A stretch of DNA of 27,986 nucleotides from Schoenoplectus triqueter (GCA_964058805.1 CAXKVV010001016.1:1-27986); one strand, 5' to 3'; positions 1 through 9,845 are shown, counted from the stretch's first letter. The notes: generated by a model not told the origin, from the letters alone. Numbers and translations: made by a program.

Positions 1-72
1 GATTGTAGAGAGAATAACACAAGATAGAGGGGCAGCTGCTGACACCCAAAAGAGCTTTGGCCTTCTCATACT
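1..72 (-). CDS. SULTR3;4: SULTR exon 7 (partial, residues 276-299)
   Basis: The acceptor is CGAAACAG|AGT, the same eight intron bases that precede exon 4. The 24 codons read SMRRPKLFWVSAAAPL and onward, and the window edge cuts the exon. Intron 6 is 1,216 nt, the longest in the gene; it contains the TG microsatellite and no recognised gene. Confidence 0.93.
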
Positions 73-818
73 CTGTTTCGCATTGCAATATTATGCACAT
101 GTTAGTTTTTTTTTAATTATTAATATTGACATATTAGTTTCAGTTATCTCCTAAACTGATAAATTCAAATTGTACATGAAAGGATTGTTAAATCAATTGA
201 CACCTGGTCGGCCTTTTAGGTTCTGAAAGAAAGATAATAGAGATCTTGACGTGCAATCTTCTTAACATCAATTTTCTCTTTTATAATATATTGGGAAATT
301 TTAAGTTATAGATCACACTTATCTTTCCAAAAAGAACATTATTATCTATGCATTTATTATTTTCAAACACATACATAAGCTGTAAGGCTTTTTTAAAAAA
401 AATATATATCCTGACCTTTGGAAAAGCTCTGCGTTCCAAAAAGTAATTAAATAAAGTGTGAATTAAGGACAGCTGCTTATACAAATTAAATTTGAATCAC
501 TTTGTGCGCATTGTTTTCAGTGGATTTCAATTCTTCTTTAGTGGCAAGCAGCCGGAGGCCCCACAATTATCTTTATCTGTATTTTAATTTAGGATTTGTT
601 GACTATGAGTTTTTGTTTTAAATATCACTTGAAAATACTCGTCATGTATTGCAGCTAGGCATGTTCTGACATGAAATTATATGCACAATCTTCATTTTAA
701 TTGATGAGGTAAAATATATGATAAAAGTATGCAACCTAGGAATGTTAGAACGTGAATCTGTGTGTTTTTTTTTCATCTTTCATTTTGTGGCCTTTTCTAT
801 CTTATTTTCCTTTTAATC

Positions 819-858
<40 letters not shown>

Positions 859-3800
859 CTTAGGATAATTCTAGCACATCAACGCTTATGCGCATTATGC
901 ATGTCTTAGTGAAAAAATATTTTCAATATCAGATCAAGTTGAGAACTTCAGAAAATTTGAGTGTTTTTATATAAGGCAAAATTTTATTGCAGTATATATT
1001 TGATGAATACCAAATCTATATATTTGCTACAAACTATTTACACTCACCTAATTATAAATAAAAACTAGTAAAATAACCTTTCTTGAAATAAAGATTATTA
1101 CCACAATTCTCAACTTTAAATTTTAGCAATAAAATAAAATATGTAAACTTGGATGTATGGACGCTACACTTACATATATTTTTCTAATTGAACCGACTCT
1201 ATTCTTTCTGGGAAATATCCTTTAATTAGTGGGTCATTAATGGTAACTGAAATGGCTATAGAGGAAAAGGAAGGAACTAAGAACTTACAATGTGCCTTGT
1301 TATTAACAGGAAAAGCAAGAATGAAATTCCCATTACAATCGTCTGCCAAGCCCACTGTGCCAAAACACAACCCAAAAAAAAAATGGAGTCAGTTTGACCT
1401 TCATAACTCTTCAAAGTGTGTAATAAATGCTAAATTTGCAAAAATGGTAGGCATGTGGTTTTTGTTATCTAAAACCAATATTTTTTTATTTTTTTTCTGA
1501 TAATCCAAACTATAAGAAAAGGAAGTTGGTTTCTCGCAGGAAACATAAATTAAAGCAAAGATATTTCATACCTCATGCCTGCTCTGAAAAACTGATACCA
1601 TGACAGGAATGAATTGCATTTTAGTAGTGAAGTGAACGATTCCAAGTAACCCCTTCAATTGTTGTAGTGATACAATAATTGCAGCACCGCCCATGAATCC
1701 AATAAGTGTAGGTTTTGAAAGAAAATCAACAATAAAACCCAACCTACGGTCAGAAAAAATAACAAATCCAAATGTTAGTGGAAAGGGGAATATTTGTCCT
1801 AGTTTCTAGTTTGTACTCGCCAGTAGACTTGATAAATTTATGTTTTGGTTCAAATTATTCCCAAGCGCACTAGATTTAAGCTTGACAAAAAAACACAGAA
1901 AGGAATATCCAAAGGATCATTCTTACATATGTTATTATTTTATATAAAAAATATATGTTGATATTACAACCAATGCCACCTTTTCTAAATTTTTTGTTAT
2001 CACATCTTTATGCAATGATGTCTACTACTAGTAAAATATCACCGTCTATTGAGCATTACTTACTAAATGCTACCAAATGAATTCGACTTGTAAATCTTAT
2101 TTCAGATAGTATCTTATCTTACAATATCAGTGGCAGTGCTTTAATTTAAACTATATTTTCATAAAACCAAAAAGCATTTTTATAATTGTTTACCTTAGGA
2201 TACCTAAGGAAGCTTGAAAAACACCGGCGAAGAAGGTGGCAGTGAAGGCAAGTTGGAGATAGAGCATAGGCTGCTCATCAGGTGAGACTGCATCTCTGAG
2301 CATAGACCCCATCACCAGAGAGGCAATGGAGACGGGTCCCACTGCCAGGTCCCTGGAGCTTCCGAGCATCGAGTATATAAGAGGTGGCACAAAGCTTGAA
2401 TCTGTTTCGAATTGATATTAAAAAAAAATAAGACCACAACATTTAATCTTAATACAAAAGGAGGCAAAGGTTTCAAAACACCATATTTTTTTATGACAGA
2501 AAATATTAAAAAAACTCATTTTTTCATTTATATTTCAAAATTTGGAACTGAAATTTTGAATCTAAATATATAGTCGTGATCTAATAATACTAGATAAACT
2601 GAATTCAAAATATTTTACGTACTTTAAGTGCATCTCTCAGTAAAATGAACCACATCAATAGTTCGAGTTCATTTTTTTAAATATAATAAAAATTAATCAT
2701 GTGGCATTCGTGATACGAATTAAAAATCATGATGAACACTTCTAGTTTAAAAATGAATTTTCTAAAAGAAAACATTAATATAAATTAATTTAAGTGAGGG
2801 GGAAATGTGTGAAGTTTGAACTTACACAGGCCTATGATGGGTGGCAGGTTTGCAAGTTTGGCATAGCTAATACCCTGTCACACATCAAATACCAAATCCA
2901 GTTAGTTTGAGGGAAATATTGCGCATTTTTTTTGCACACAGAAAATGCATAATAAATGAAAATAATTTGTTTAATGAGAATGGTTGTATAATCAGTTTTT
3001 AGGAATTTTACTTAAATGAGGACATTATTTTGTGTTTGTTTCTTGAAGTTTTCAAGCGGCTTAAATATTTATATACTGACTAGAAGAGACAAACATGCAT
3101 TTAATGCCACCACCTCCGTGCAAATCAAAGCTGGCGTATGCAATCAGTTGTTCTTTCAAGGACAAAGTTCAATTGCCTTTTGTTTCATACCCTCACACCA
3201 ACCTTTCTTGGTGAAACATCAAATAATTAATACTTTCTTTCTAAAGGTAGGCATAGAGGAAGTACTGAAATAAATTCTTACTCTTGCCATTATTTTTCTA
3301 TTAAAATTTAGCAAATACTTTTTGTTTGAAAATTTTTCAAAGACGTAAAATCATAGACGGATATTAAACTCTTAAACTTTAGATAGAACAACTTTAATAT
3401 TTTTTTTTCTAGCCAGCTGAGCTATCACCCATTTCCAAAAAAATTTAGCGAACATTTCTTATGTTATTCTACATTGCATAGCAACTTCATTATATTTTTC
3501 TTGGATAATATTATAAAAGGTTGTCAATTTGGGACTTTTGATTATTAAATTTAACCTTTTTCCTTCCAGTGAATATAGGGATTTGTGTTATGCTTGAAAT
3601 CTATTCTCCATTCCAAAAAAAAATGTACCTGTGGTATTGCCAAACTAGCGATAGTGAGGCCGGAAATTGCATCGGACTTGAGCAAATTGAGGTTATACTC
3701 TGATCCCCAGTGAAAAATTGGGAACAAATATTGCAGCCCCAAAACCAATTTCTTAAATAAAGTTTGGTTCTTGAATTGGTGGAGTGGATCATCAGGGAAG

Positions 3801-4266
3801 AAAATCTCCCCAAATCTAAATAGATGGGAAGAAGAGAACAAATATCAGAAAAACAAATAAATTTATAACGAGAAAAATAAATTGTAAGAGAAAACCAGAA
3901 AAAAATAACGACTAGATATTGCGATTTGTTGCTACTAAGGATTCCACCACAAATAAATGCACTGAAATGGAAAATTAAATAGGTGTGATGGGCAGTAAAG
4001 TTAGGCATAAATCACAAATTGCTTCTCAAAAAAAAAAAGTTGTCGTTTTGGCATGGTTTCTAGATGCATGTAACATATTCTTTTACAGGAAAAAAGCACT
4101 CGCATAGAGATTTCCTGCTTCACCTTTGCTTGAGAGATTTCCATGTGCTTTGGTTCCCTTGAGGCAACGCCACCTTGTGTATCTCCATATGTTGCATATT
4201 TTGATGGTGTTGTGAAAATTGGTATTCTAGGTCATTGTCAGTGACCCTGTTCGAGTTTCCAACCAT
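1..4266 (-). CDS. SULTR3;4: SULTR3;4-like transporter, 5' part (7 exons, runs off left edge)
   Basis: This is a plasma-membrane anion/proton symporter of the SLC26/SULTR family, group 3. The joined exons are 4124-4266, 3629-3815, 2826-2874, 2194-2401, 1572-1743, 1289-1354 and 1-72 (all minus strand). They give 299 codons without a stop, and every junction has GT-AG ends and matching phase. The frame contains FFPDDPL (about residues 53-59), GLTIASLAIPQGISYAKLAN, and the SulP signature around GLYSS...GSSR (125-143), followed by the conserved LGFIVDFLS and SLQQLKGLLG. The NRV near the N-terminus, EIHKV, the QRFGEIFFPDD context and FPIFHWGSEYNL resemble SULTR3;4 more than SULTR3;1 to 3;3. Studied SULTR3;4 proteins (SPDT) distribute phosphate through vascular tissue rather than sulfate. 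Usual length is about 650 residues, so the later membrane segments and the STAS domain lie outside the window. The first ATG (4266) has G at -3 and +4. The family is secure; the subgroup is an inference. Confidence 0.93.
825..854. repeat. (TG)15 microsatellite in SULTR intron 6
   Basis: Fifteen uninterrupted TG units (CA on the transcribed strand) preceded by a short TA run. It is likely to vary in length between individuals. Confidence 0.97.
1289..1354 (-). CDS. SULTR3;4: SULTR exon 6 (66 nt, residues 254-275)
   Basis: The acceptor is GGCACAG|TGG and the donor ATT|GTAAGT. The exon encodes WAWQTIVMG followed by the hydrophobic ISFLLFLLITRHI, the family's EW.WQT to TRHI segment. A longer open frame over the same bases reads an unrelated peptide, so this exon is easy to miss. 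Phase 0 at both ends. Intron 5 is 217 nt. Confidence 0.93.
1572..1743 (-). CDS. SULTR3;4: SULTR exon 5 (residues 196-253)
   Basis: The acceptor is CGTAG|G and the donor GAG|GTATGA. The 57 codons after the split Arg include LGFIVDFLSKPTLIGFMGG, SLQQLKGLLGIVHFT and an ending in SRHE. This is the usual family order leading into a Trp-containing segment. Intron 4 is 450 nt. Confidence 0.95.
2194..2401 (-). CDS. SULTR3;4: SULTR exon 4 (residues 127-196)
   Basis: The acceptor is CGAAACAG|ATTC and the donor AAG|GTAAAC. The exon encodes SSFVPPLIYSMLGSSRDLAVG, SIASLVMGSML, a short acidic loop (SPDEQP), and the membrane segment LYLQLAFTATFFAGVFQASL. It is the best-conserved piece and alone identifies the SULTR family. 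Intron 3 is 424 nt. Confidence 0.97.
2826..2874 (-). CDS. SULTR3;4: SULTR exon 3 (49 nt, residues 111-126 plus 1 nt)
   Basis: This short exon encodes GISYAKLANLPPIIGL and one base of Tyr127. The acceptor is TGACAG|GG and the donor T|GTAAG. It continues IPQ of exon 2 without a break, and the SulP signature spans its junction with exon 4. Intron 2 is 754 nt. Confidence 0.95.
3629..3815 (-). CDS. SULTR3;4: SULTR exon 2 (residues 49-110)
   Basis: The acceptor is TTTAG|ATTTG and the donor CAG|GTACAT. The exon encodes FGEIFFPDDPLHQF, the hydrophilic lead-in, and the start of the first membrane segment (GLTIASLAIPQ). Intron 1 is 308 nt. The ATG near 3841 lies in intron 1 and is not a start: reading straight through the acceptor only happens to stay open. 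Confidence 0.93.
4124..4266 (-). CDS. SULTR3;4: SULTR exon 1 (start codon, residues 1-48)
   Basis: This exon encodes the cytoplasmic N-terminal tail, which is hydrophilic and rich in His and Gln. The ATG at 4266-4264 is the first AUG downstream of the TATA box and has a good context (GGGATGG). In-frame ATGs at 4197 and 4188 are later alternatives; the last begins MEIHKV, where some relatives start. The donor is AG|GTGAAG at 4123, and the split codon completes Arg48 with the first base of exon 2. Confidence 0.85.
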
Positions 4267-4377
4267 CCCCTCGCCTTGAGAAATAAAAGAATCGAGTCTT
4301 TGGAGTTTATTAAGAGGGAAAATTGGAGCTGAAAGAGGAAGAGAGTTGCTTTGAGAGGGAAAGAGAGTGGAGAGCGG

Positions 4378-4385
4378 TATTTATA
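4378..4385 (-). promoter_or_regulatory. TATA box of the SULTR gene
   Basis: TATAAATA on the minus strand lies about 112 bp upstream of the first ATG. The stretch between (about 4330-4375) is strongly C/T-rich on the coding strand, as in many plant 5' UTRs and Y patches. Transcription would begin near 4350, giving a leader of roughly 80 nt. Start-site mapping is not available. Confidence 0.72.
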
Positions 4386-4400
4386 GAGAGTCTTGAGGTG

Positions 4401-5020
4401 TAGGGCTGCAAACGAGTCGAGTCGAACTGAGTTGGGCTTAGATCAAGTTCGGCTCATGAAAATTTGAGTCGAGATGAGTCGAGTTCATGAAACGTTTCAA
4501 ACTGAAAAATCTAGTTCAAGCTCAGCTCATTACTATTCAAGTTAGCTTATGAGCTAATGCATGTGCGTTGATTCAATTTGACATTTAGATTTAGTACATC
4601 TATAAACTATAAAATTGATATATCTAGAAGATTGATATAAGAGTTGGTATAAATTTAGTATATCAACAAACTATATTTCAATGACATATTCGCTGCATTA
4701 ATTTGAATGGATGGACCAATAAAAAACTATCGAGTTAGATATACGAATTTAATTATGAACGAGTAAAAGACGTCATTAAACCGCTGACATGGTGAAATTG
4801 TAAGAGATAATGAGAGAAGAGTTATCAGATTAGAGTTCCGCAAAAAAAAAATATAAACTATTTTTTATTTGAGTTGAGTCGAGCCACGAGACGAGCTAAC
4901 CCCAACTCAAACTCGACTAATTTAACTACTGAGCCAAATTAGCTTGAGCTAAATTAGCTCGAGTCATTTTAGCTCGAGTCTGAACCGAGCCACGAACCCG
5001 AGATTTTTTGTGCAGCCCAG
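4401..5020. mobile_element. hAT-like non-autonomous element in the SULTR promoter
   Basis: The ends are TAGGGCTGCAAACGAG and, on the other strand, CTGGGCTGCA. The flanks TTGAGGTG (4393-4400) and GCGAGGTG (5021-5028) match at 6 of 8 positions, which suggests an aged 8-bp target duplication typical of hAT. Both subterminal regions carry many copies of GAGTCGAG/GAGCTCGAG-like motifs in opposite orientation; the middle is AT-rich and has no transposase. It begins 15 bp upstream of the TATA box. Confidence 0.8.
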
Positions 5021-5561
5021 GCGAGGTGATGGTGCAAGGAAAGAGATTCGTGTACACGTGGTGGGTTACCTCTTCGGGTTTTGGTTTTAGTTGATGGATC
5101 CGTTAACCAGATCACGGCCATGGCAACTCCTCGGAGTTTTTCCTCTTCTTTTTATTTTTCATTCTAAGGTTTTTTGAATGGTGGGTAATCTACATTGTGA
5201 AACTATGACCTGACAATCTGGTAAAGTTTAAACGAAAGTTCAGATCAATAATATCCTATTTTTGAAATTTTGAATTCCAAAGGTCAAACACCGGTTAGAT
5301 GGATTATACTTGAACACTGAGTGTTCTAAAATAGTATGCGGGGATTAGTATAGTCGATCGAAGCATTAGTTTCTACAATGGAAATTGCATGTTCAAAACT
5401 TAATACATGTCATTGAAAATTTGAAAATTTGAAATTTTTATTTTTTAATTCATGCTATTTGGAAAGAAAATAAAGTTTTTTTTTTGTTTCTTGTAGGTGG
5501 CCATGCGATACAACGAAAAATGAAATTGATGTATTCAATAGTTTAGTATATCTATTGCATT
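5021..5561. other. Displaced upstream promoter and spacer, no gene
   Basis: This stretch is the original upstream flank of the SULTR gene, now beyond the inserted element. It holds the G-box and AT-rich sequence. I see no coding frame or repeat in it. Confidence 0.5.
5055..5061. promoter_or_regulatory. G-box / ABRE-like element
   Basis: CACGTG at 5055-5060 within ACACGTGG is a G-box with an ABRE core, a target of bZIP and bHLH factors. It lies just beyond the right target duplication of the element at 4401-5020. Removing that element would place it about 42 bp upstream of the TATA box. Function is inferred from position and motif only. Confidence 0.45.
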
Positions 5562-6052
5562 TATGGGTGTAAACGTATCGTATCAAATATGGATAGATAA
5601 TGATTTTATAGTATCTTTAGTCATTATAATTTTTTGAATACGGATTCGAATTCGAATACAGATACAAATCGGATATCGGATGTATAAACATACGAATTTG
5701 GATATATTTTGGATATTAAATAAAAATATTATATATATTATTGGAAAATATTATATATTATTTTTTGACAGGAACATTAATTATAAACATTAAATACTAA
5801 TTATTATTATATTAATAGTCTAAATGTACCAATAAATTATAAAAAATAATACATTAACACAAATTGAATATAAAATAAATTAGATTTGTAATGTACACTA
5901 AAAATTTAATTATAAACGTATTTCAAATACTTATTTAGATAATATCGGATTGAATATCTTTAGATAGTATCAGATATTGATAAATATTAGATAAACGTTC
6001 GGATACGAATAGATAATAGTCAAACTGTATCTTTATATGTAGAATCTTACTA

Positions 6053-6345
6053 GGCAACTACTAAAAGTACTTCTCTAGTACTTTTTTATGAAAACCTTAA
6101 TAAGCAACGGAATCGGTTAATTTCCCAAGAGCTTGAGACCAAAATTTATCTCAAGTCTTATTTCAACCATTGGATTAGAATTGAGATTGGAAAAAGTATG
6201 GAATAGAAAATAAGTTGTATCGAGATTGGTGAAAAAAAATTGATCCAATGGTTGAAACAAAGCTTGAGATAAATTTTAGTACCAAGCCCTTGGGAAACTA
6301 ACCGATTCCCTAAGCAACTATTAAAAGTACTTCTCTAGTACTAAG
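6053..6345. mobile_element. Nested foldback MITE
   Basis: Two arms face each other: one runs through GGAATCGGTTA, TTTCCCAAG and CCAATGG-like blocks from about 6105, and its reverse complement reads back from about 6320. Both sides also share a direct 28-bp block, GCAACTAYTAAAAGTACTTC and onward (about 6054 and 6315). It lies wholly inside the 5562-6738 element. The exact ends are uncertain. Confidence 0.65.
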
Positions 6346-6443
6346 TAGGATTTCCTGGGGTACGGGTCAAAGGACAGATAGGTAGGAAAAAAGAGTGTGG
6401 GGGAGGTTCAAAATCCTTTGAATCAAAAATTTAGTTCAAAATC

Positions 6444-6556
6444 TTTGAGAGCCGTTAATTTTGTACCGAGATTCATAATAATTATTGAAAGTACGAATTT
6501 TGAATTTATATTTTATTGAAAGTACAAATCTCGATGCAAAATCAACGGCTCTCAAA
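6444..6556. mobile_element. Nested 113-bp inverted-repeat element
   Basis: TTTGAGAGCCGTTAATTTTG at the left pairs with CAAAATCAACGGCTCTCAAA at the right with one mismatch; inside these lie GAGATT and AATCTC. A short AT-rich loop separates the arms. It is small enough to be a complete MITE or a transcribed hairpin. It lies inside the 5562-6738 element. Confidence 0.75.
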
Positions 6557-6738
6557 TGAAAAAAATAGATAGGTTGATGGCTTCAAGTCAGTATAACTAG
6601 GAAGCATAAGGGTGCCGCAGTCCTACTCAATTCAGTTGGGTCAGGCAGTATTAAGTAAAAATTTTAGATATTGATATTTTCGGATACAGTTCGGGATCAC
6701 AGATAATATTAAATAGTATCCGATCTGTTGACACCCTA

Positions 6739-7344
6739 ATTGCATTAGTATATCTAATACTTTGAAATTGAGACAAATTAAAAGTGACGTACTTTTAGGA
6801 CTGGCAATAAAATATGCTTTGGAAAATTCATGTGGTGCATTTATAAAAATTTTATATTGTTATAATTATAAAGTGAGAACGGCTAGATTGGAGAGTGTTT
6901 CATAGATAGTGTAATAAATCTGCTTATAAATTTTCATCATGGACCATTTATTTTTATTTTCTTTAATTTTCTTTCATGAGTCTCAACTATCGTGAGATTT
7001 ATTTTCTTTAAACTCTTACGTTATTTGAAATTTGAATTACTAATTAATGAAATATTAAAACAAGGACTCGATCATCGTTTTTTTCTCGAAAAAAAAATTA
7101 ATGATCGTCGACTTATTAGGAGAAAAAATTGTTACTAATTTACTATCTAAATAAATAGTAAAAGTCAAAAAAATATTTTTTATTTCCAGTCTGACTGTAA
7201 ATCAAAGTAATTTAAACCAATTACTGAAATTTCCAATAATTTTCTTATAGATAATATTATAGAAATTCTGAAGATATCAATTTTTACTACAAGATCCTAA
7301 AATATGACTTGAGGTTATTGGAACCCACAATCATCCGAAATTTG
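6739..7344. other. AT-rich intergenic spacer, no gene
   Basis: The only clear feature is the right target duplication at 6739-6746. The rest is AT-rich, with no frame or repeat that I can name. Confidence 0.5.
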
Positions 7345-7648
7345 TTTAAATGAGCATTAAATAAATCATAATTTTAATAATAAATAATAAATATATTATA
7401 ATAGACATGGTAGTGCGCAAATCCCGTTGGCGTGTTTTAGTGCGAGTAGAATTGACATCTTTCCAATTATGCATTTTTATATTTCTACGAGGGAAAAATT
7501 GTTTTAAAGTAAGTTTCATGGACTGATGTTTTTTAAGAAAGATGTCATCCCATTGACATGTTTTTGGAAAGACGCCTTGTCATATATATTTTTGAACTTT
7601 TAATTATTTAATATTTATTATTAAAATTTTAGTTTATGCTCATTTAAA
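7345..7648. mobile_element. Foldback element, about 300 bp
   Basis: TTTAAATGAGCAT at 7345 is matched by its reverse complement ending at 7648. The arms continue inward through a shared TTTTAATAATAAAT block, then GGCGT..TTT and GACATCTTTC on both sides. Arm identity is moderate, so this is an old copy. I could not fix a target duplication. Confidence 0.6.
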
Positions 7649-7984
7649 AAATCGCTGCACAATTAGACGTAGCTGGAAAAAAATATGGGAGGGCAACTCA
7701 TGAAGATCCATTTTTATTTTTTCATAGATTAAAATGAGAGGTTAAGATCAGTTTTACAGTTTTGAAAAATGAGAAATTTAGATGAAGTATACAATATATG
7801 TTTCCTAGCAACTCTATGCATGAATATATAAGATTAGTGCTAGTCGTGGCATGCAATGTCCTTTCTTTCTTCTACTGAGGCCGAGGATAACAGGTAATTC
7901 CTGTGTGTAGTTGCATGTATTGTTATCGGGTTTGGGCAAAGCAATGTCAGTTTTCCGTTGGCCCGAACCAACAGCACATATAAT

Positions 7985-8525
7985 TAGTGTTGCAAAAAAA
8001 CCCGGATGGGTCAGATCTGACCCGCAGAATTTGTGGTCACGATCCGACTCGTAACCCGTTAGAACCGACGAGTCTAACACGGATGCGGATAAAAAAAATT
8101 CAAAAAACCCGTGCTATATCCAACCTGTTTTGGACCTGACCCATCTCAGAAAACCTGTGCAAACCCGAGAAAATTCAAAAAAAATAAAAAAAATAGGGAA
8201 AAATTAATTTTTTTGGTCAAAAATATAAATAATTATATATTCTTAATATTCTTAATAATTATTTTGAATTTTTCGAAATTTTTGAAAATTTATTCGAATT
8301 TTATTGGGTTATTTTGAATTTTGGAAGAAAAAAAAACCCGCCGACCCACCCTGCCCCGCCGACCTGTCCAACCCGACGGATTTAGGACGGGTCGCGACCA
8401 AACTCTCCAAAATAAACTCGTTCTAATCTGTCCCGTGAAAATCCATTGATCTGTCCCGCCAAAACCTACTAACCCGTACAAACTCGTCCCATCCCGACCC
8501 AACCCGTCCCGTTTTTAATACACTA
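7985..8525. mobile_element. hAT-like MITE with exact 8-bp target duplication
   Basis: The element starts TAGTGTTGCAAAAA and ends ACACTA, and is flanked by CATATAAT at 7977-7984 and 8526-8533. Its subterminal regions are packed with GACCC/GGGTC-type motifs (8000-8160 and 8335-8512) around an AT-rich core with TTTTTCGAAATTTT-like runs. The open frames that cross it are by-products of the repeated GGGTCGGG motif. It has no transposase. Confidence 0.88.
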
Positions 8526-8533
8526 CATATAAT

Positions 8534-8980
8534 CCAAAACAAGTAAAAACAAATAAAGCTTAATAAAGCAACCTCTGGTTTCTTATTTGAGCGTGAGTAG
8601 ATTTGAGTCATTTGACTGTATTAACACTCATGTTACAATTTGTTTTTTTAAACGAATATAGCGATATCAATTCAATCAAAATCAATGTCATACACTTTCA
8701 CATTTTATTTCCGTGCTCTCATAATGCATTTAAGTTGAATGACAAAAATATAATAAAAACAACACACTAATTTAATATGAATAATATCATGAAAATTTTA
8801 CATTTTACTCTCTCTATCCATCTCTCTTCTTCATTAATAATATCATAAATGTTTGTGTATTGTATTAATAGATAACGTAAGTTTGAATACTAACTTATTT
8901 AATTTAAATAACGATAATATTATATAAAATAAGTTGAATAATATAATCACTAACTTGAATACTAATCCAATATGAATGCT
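8534..8980. other. AT-rich spacer, no gene
   Basis: It contains only a loose duplication of a TTGAATACTAACTT-like block (about 8882 and 8953). Confidence 0.5.
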
Positions 8981-9490
8981 CACTACTACAAAATTAGTAT
9001 TTTCTAACTCCATTCAGTAACGGTTTAAAAAAAATTATTACTAAATAGGGATTGTGTTCCAAAGAAATGAACAGAAGATACAGTAATGATTTTTAAATAA
9101 CAACAATTACAAAAGATTTATCAAAAATAACAAAAAAAAAACGAAGAAAGTTAATAACAATGTTTATGAAAAAATCATTACTGAAAGTCAGCGAGCCTCA
9201 TCTATGTCAAAGTCTAACGACTTTATTATTAGATGTCTCCACCTTCAGTAATGATTTTTATATTAAAATTATTACTAGGTTATATCTTTGGCCCCACCTA
9301 TAGCAGAACTAGGTCAGAACTTGATGAATTAATTGTTAGATAACTTCAGTAACAATTGAAAGTAAACTCATAGTAAATTAGTAACGGTTTTGATGAAAAG
9401 TAATTACTAAACTTCAGTACGTCACATGTCAGACTACTTCTATGTCTACCTTTAGTAATATTTTTTATAAAAAAAATCATTAATAAATGT
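8981..9490. mobile_element. CACTA-type terminus with subterminal repeats
   Basis: It starts CACTACTACAAAA, the terminal sequence of many plant CACTA (En/Spm) elements. About ten variants of AGTAAYGRTTTT or its complement (such as AATTATTACTAA) follow in both orientations up to about 9485, resembling the subterminal transposase-binding repeats of this class. No matching TTTTGTAGTAGTG end is found nearby, so this is a solo or truncated end; the right limit is approximate. Confidence 0.65.
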
Positions 9491-9559
9491 TCCAACCAAT
9501 ATTAAATTTTGAAAAGTGATACTCACATATTCTGAACTCTTATCTATCCATCTTTTATT

Positions 9560-9845
9560 TAACTGTGTAGTTGTGCGTTGCAGCGAATTTTTTTATTTAG
9601 ATATAAAAAATATCATATGATAATATGTACGTCATTCTAATATGGAAAAAAATAATAAATACAAGATCAATTACAGATAATATATCAAATAAAATCTCGC
9701 ATGAATTCTCTCAACCTTTAATTCCCTTCCTCTTATATGGCAAAAAAATGAAGAATAATACAAAATAATTGATACTATCATGTTTGTCTGATTAGTCAAA
9801 AAATAGACCCGTCCAATTCTTAGCTGCTTTATATAATATAATAGT
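9560..9845. repeat. Possible Helitron-like remnant
   Basis: It opens with GTGTAGTTGTGCGTTGCAGC, similar to the CCCGTGCGTTGCACGGG motif common in dispersed plant repeats, and closes with TATAATAGTATAGATATAGA. The same GTGCGTTG lead-in occurs at the start of the repeat at 10083. Class assignment is a guess. Confidence 0.3.

Larger units (their letters stand above)
5562..6738. mobile_element. hAT-like element with exact 8-bp target duplication and nested insertions
   Basis: The left end is TATGGGTGTAAACG and the right end, read inward, is TAGGGTGTCAAC. ATTGCATT occurs at 5554-5561 and again at 6739-6746, an exact 8-bp duplication. The subterminal parts are rich in GGATA/CGGAT variants (5640-5720 and 6660-6725). 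The centre holds two other foldback units (about 6053-6345 and 6444-6556), so the ancestral element was shorter. No transposase frame is visible. Confidence 0.85.

Noticed and set aside
1170..1370. 66-codon minus-strand frame as a gene
   Set aside because: It overlaps exon 6 in the wrong frame and runs through the donor site; the spliced SULTR frame explains the conserved sequence.
3016..3273. 85-codon plus-strand frame
   Set aside because: It lies inside SULTR intron 2 on the opposite strand, with no recognised domain.
3601..4008. 135-codon minus-strand frame as a gene
   Set aside because: It spans intron 1 and reads exon 2 out of frame; its product has no recognised features.
1572..4266. 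SULTR gene truncated after exon 5
   Set aside because: Exon 6 (1289-1354) and the start of exon 7 (1-72) were found with correct splice sites and phase, so the gene simply continues off the window.
8290..8611. Overlapping minus-strand frames rich in Gly, Arg and Trp
   Set aside because: They translate the GGGTCGGG subterminal repeats of the hAT-like MITE at 7985-8525.
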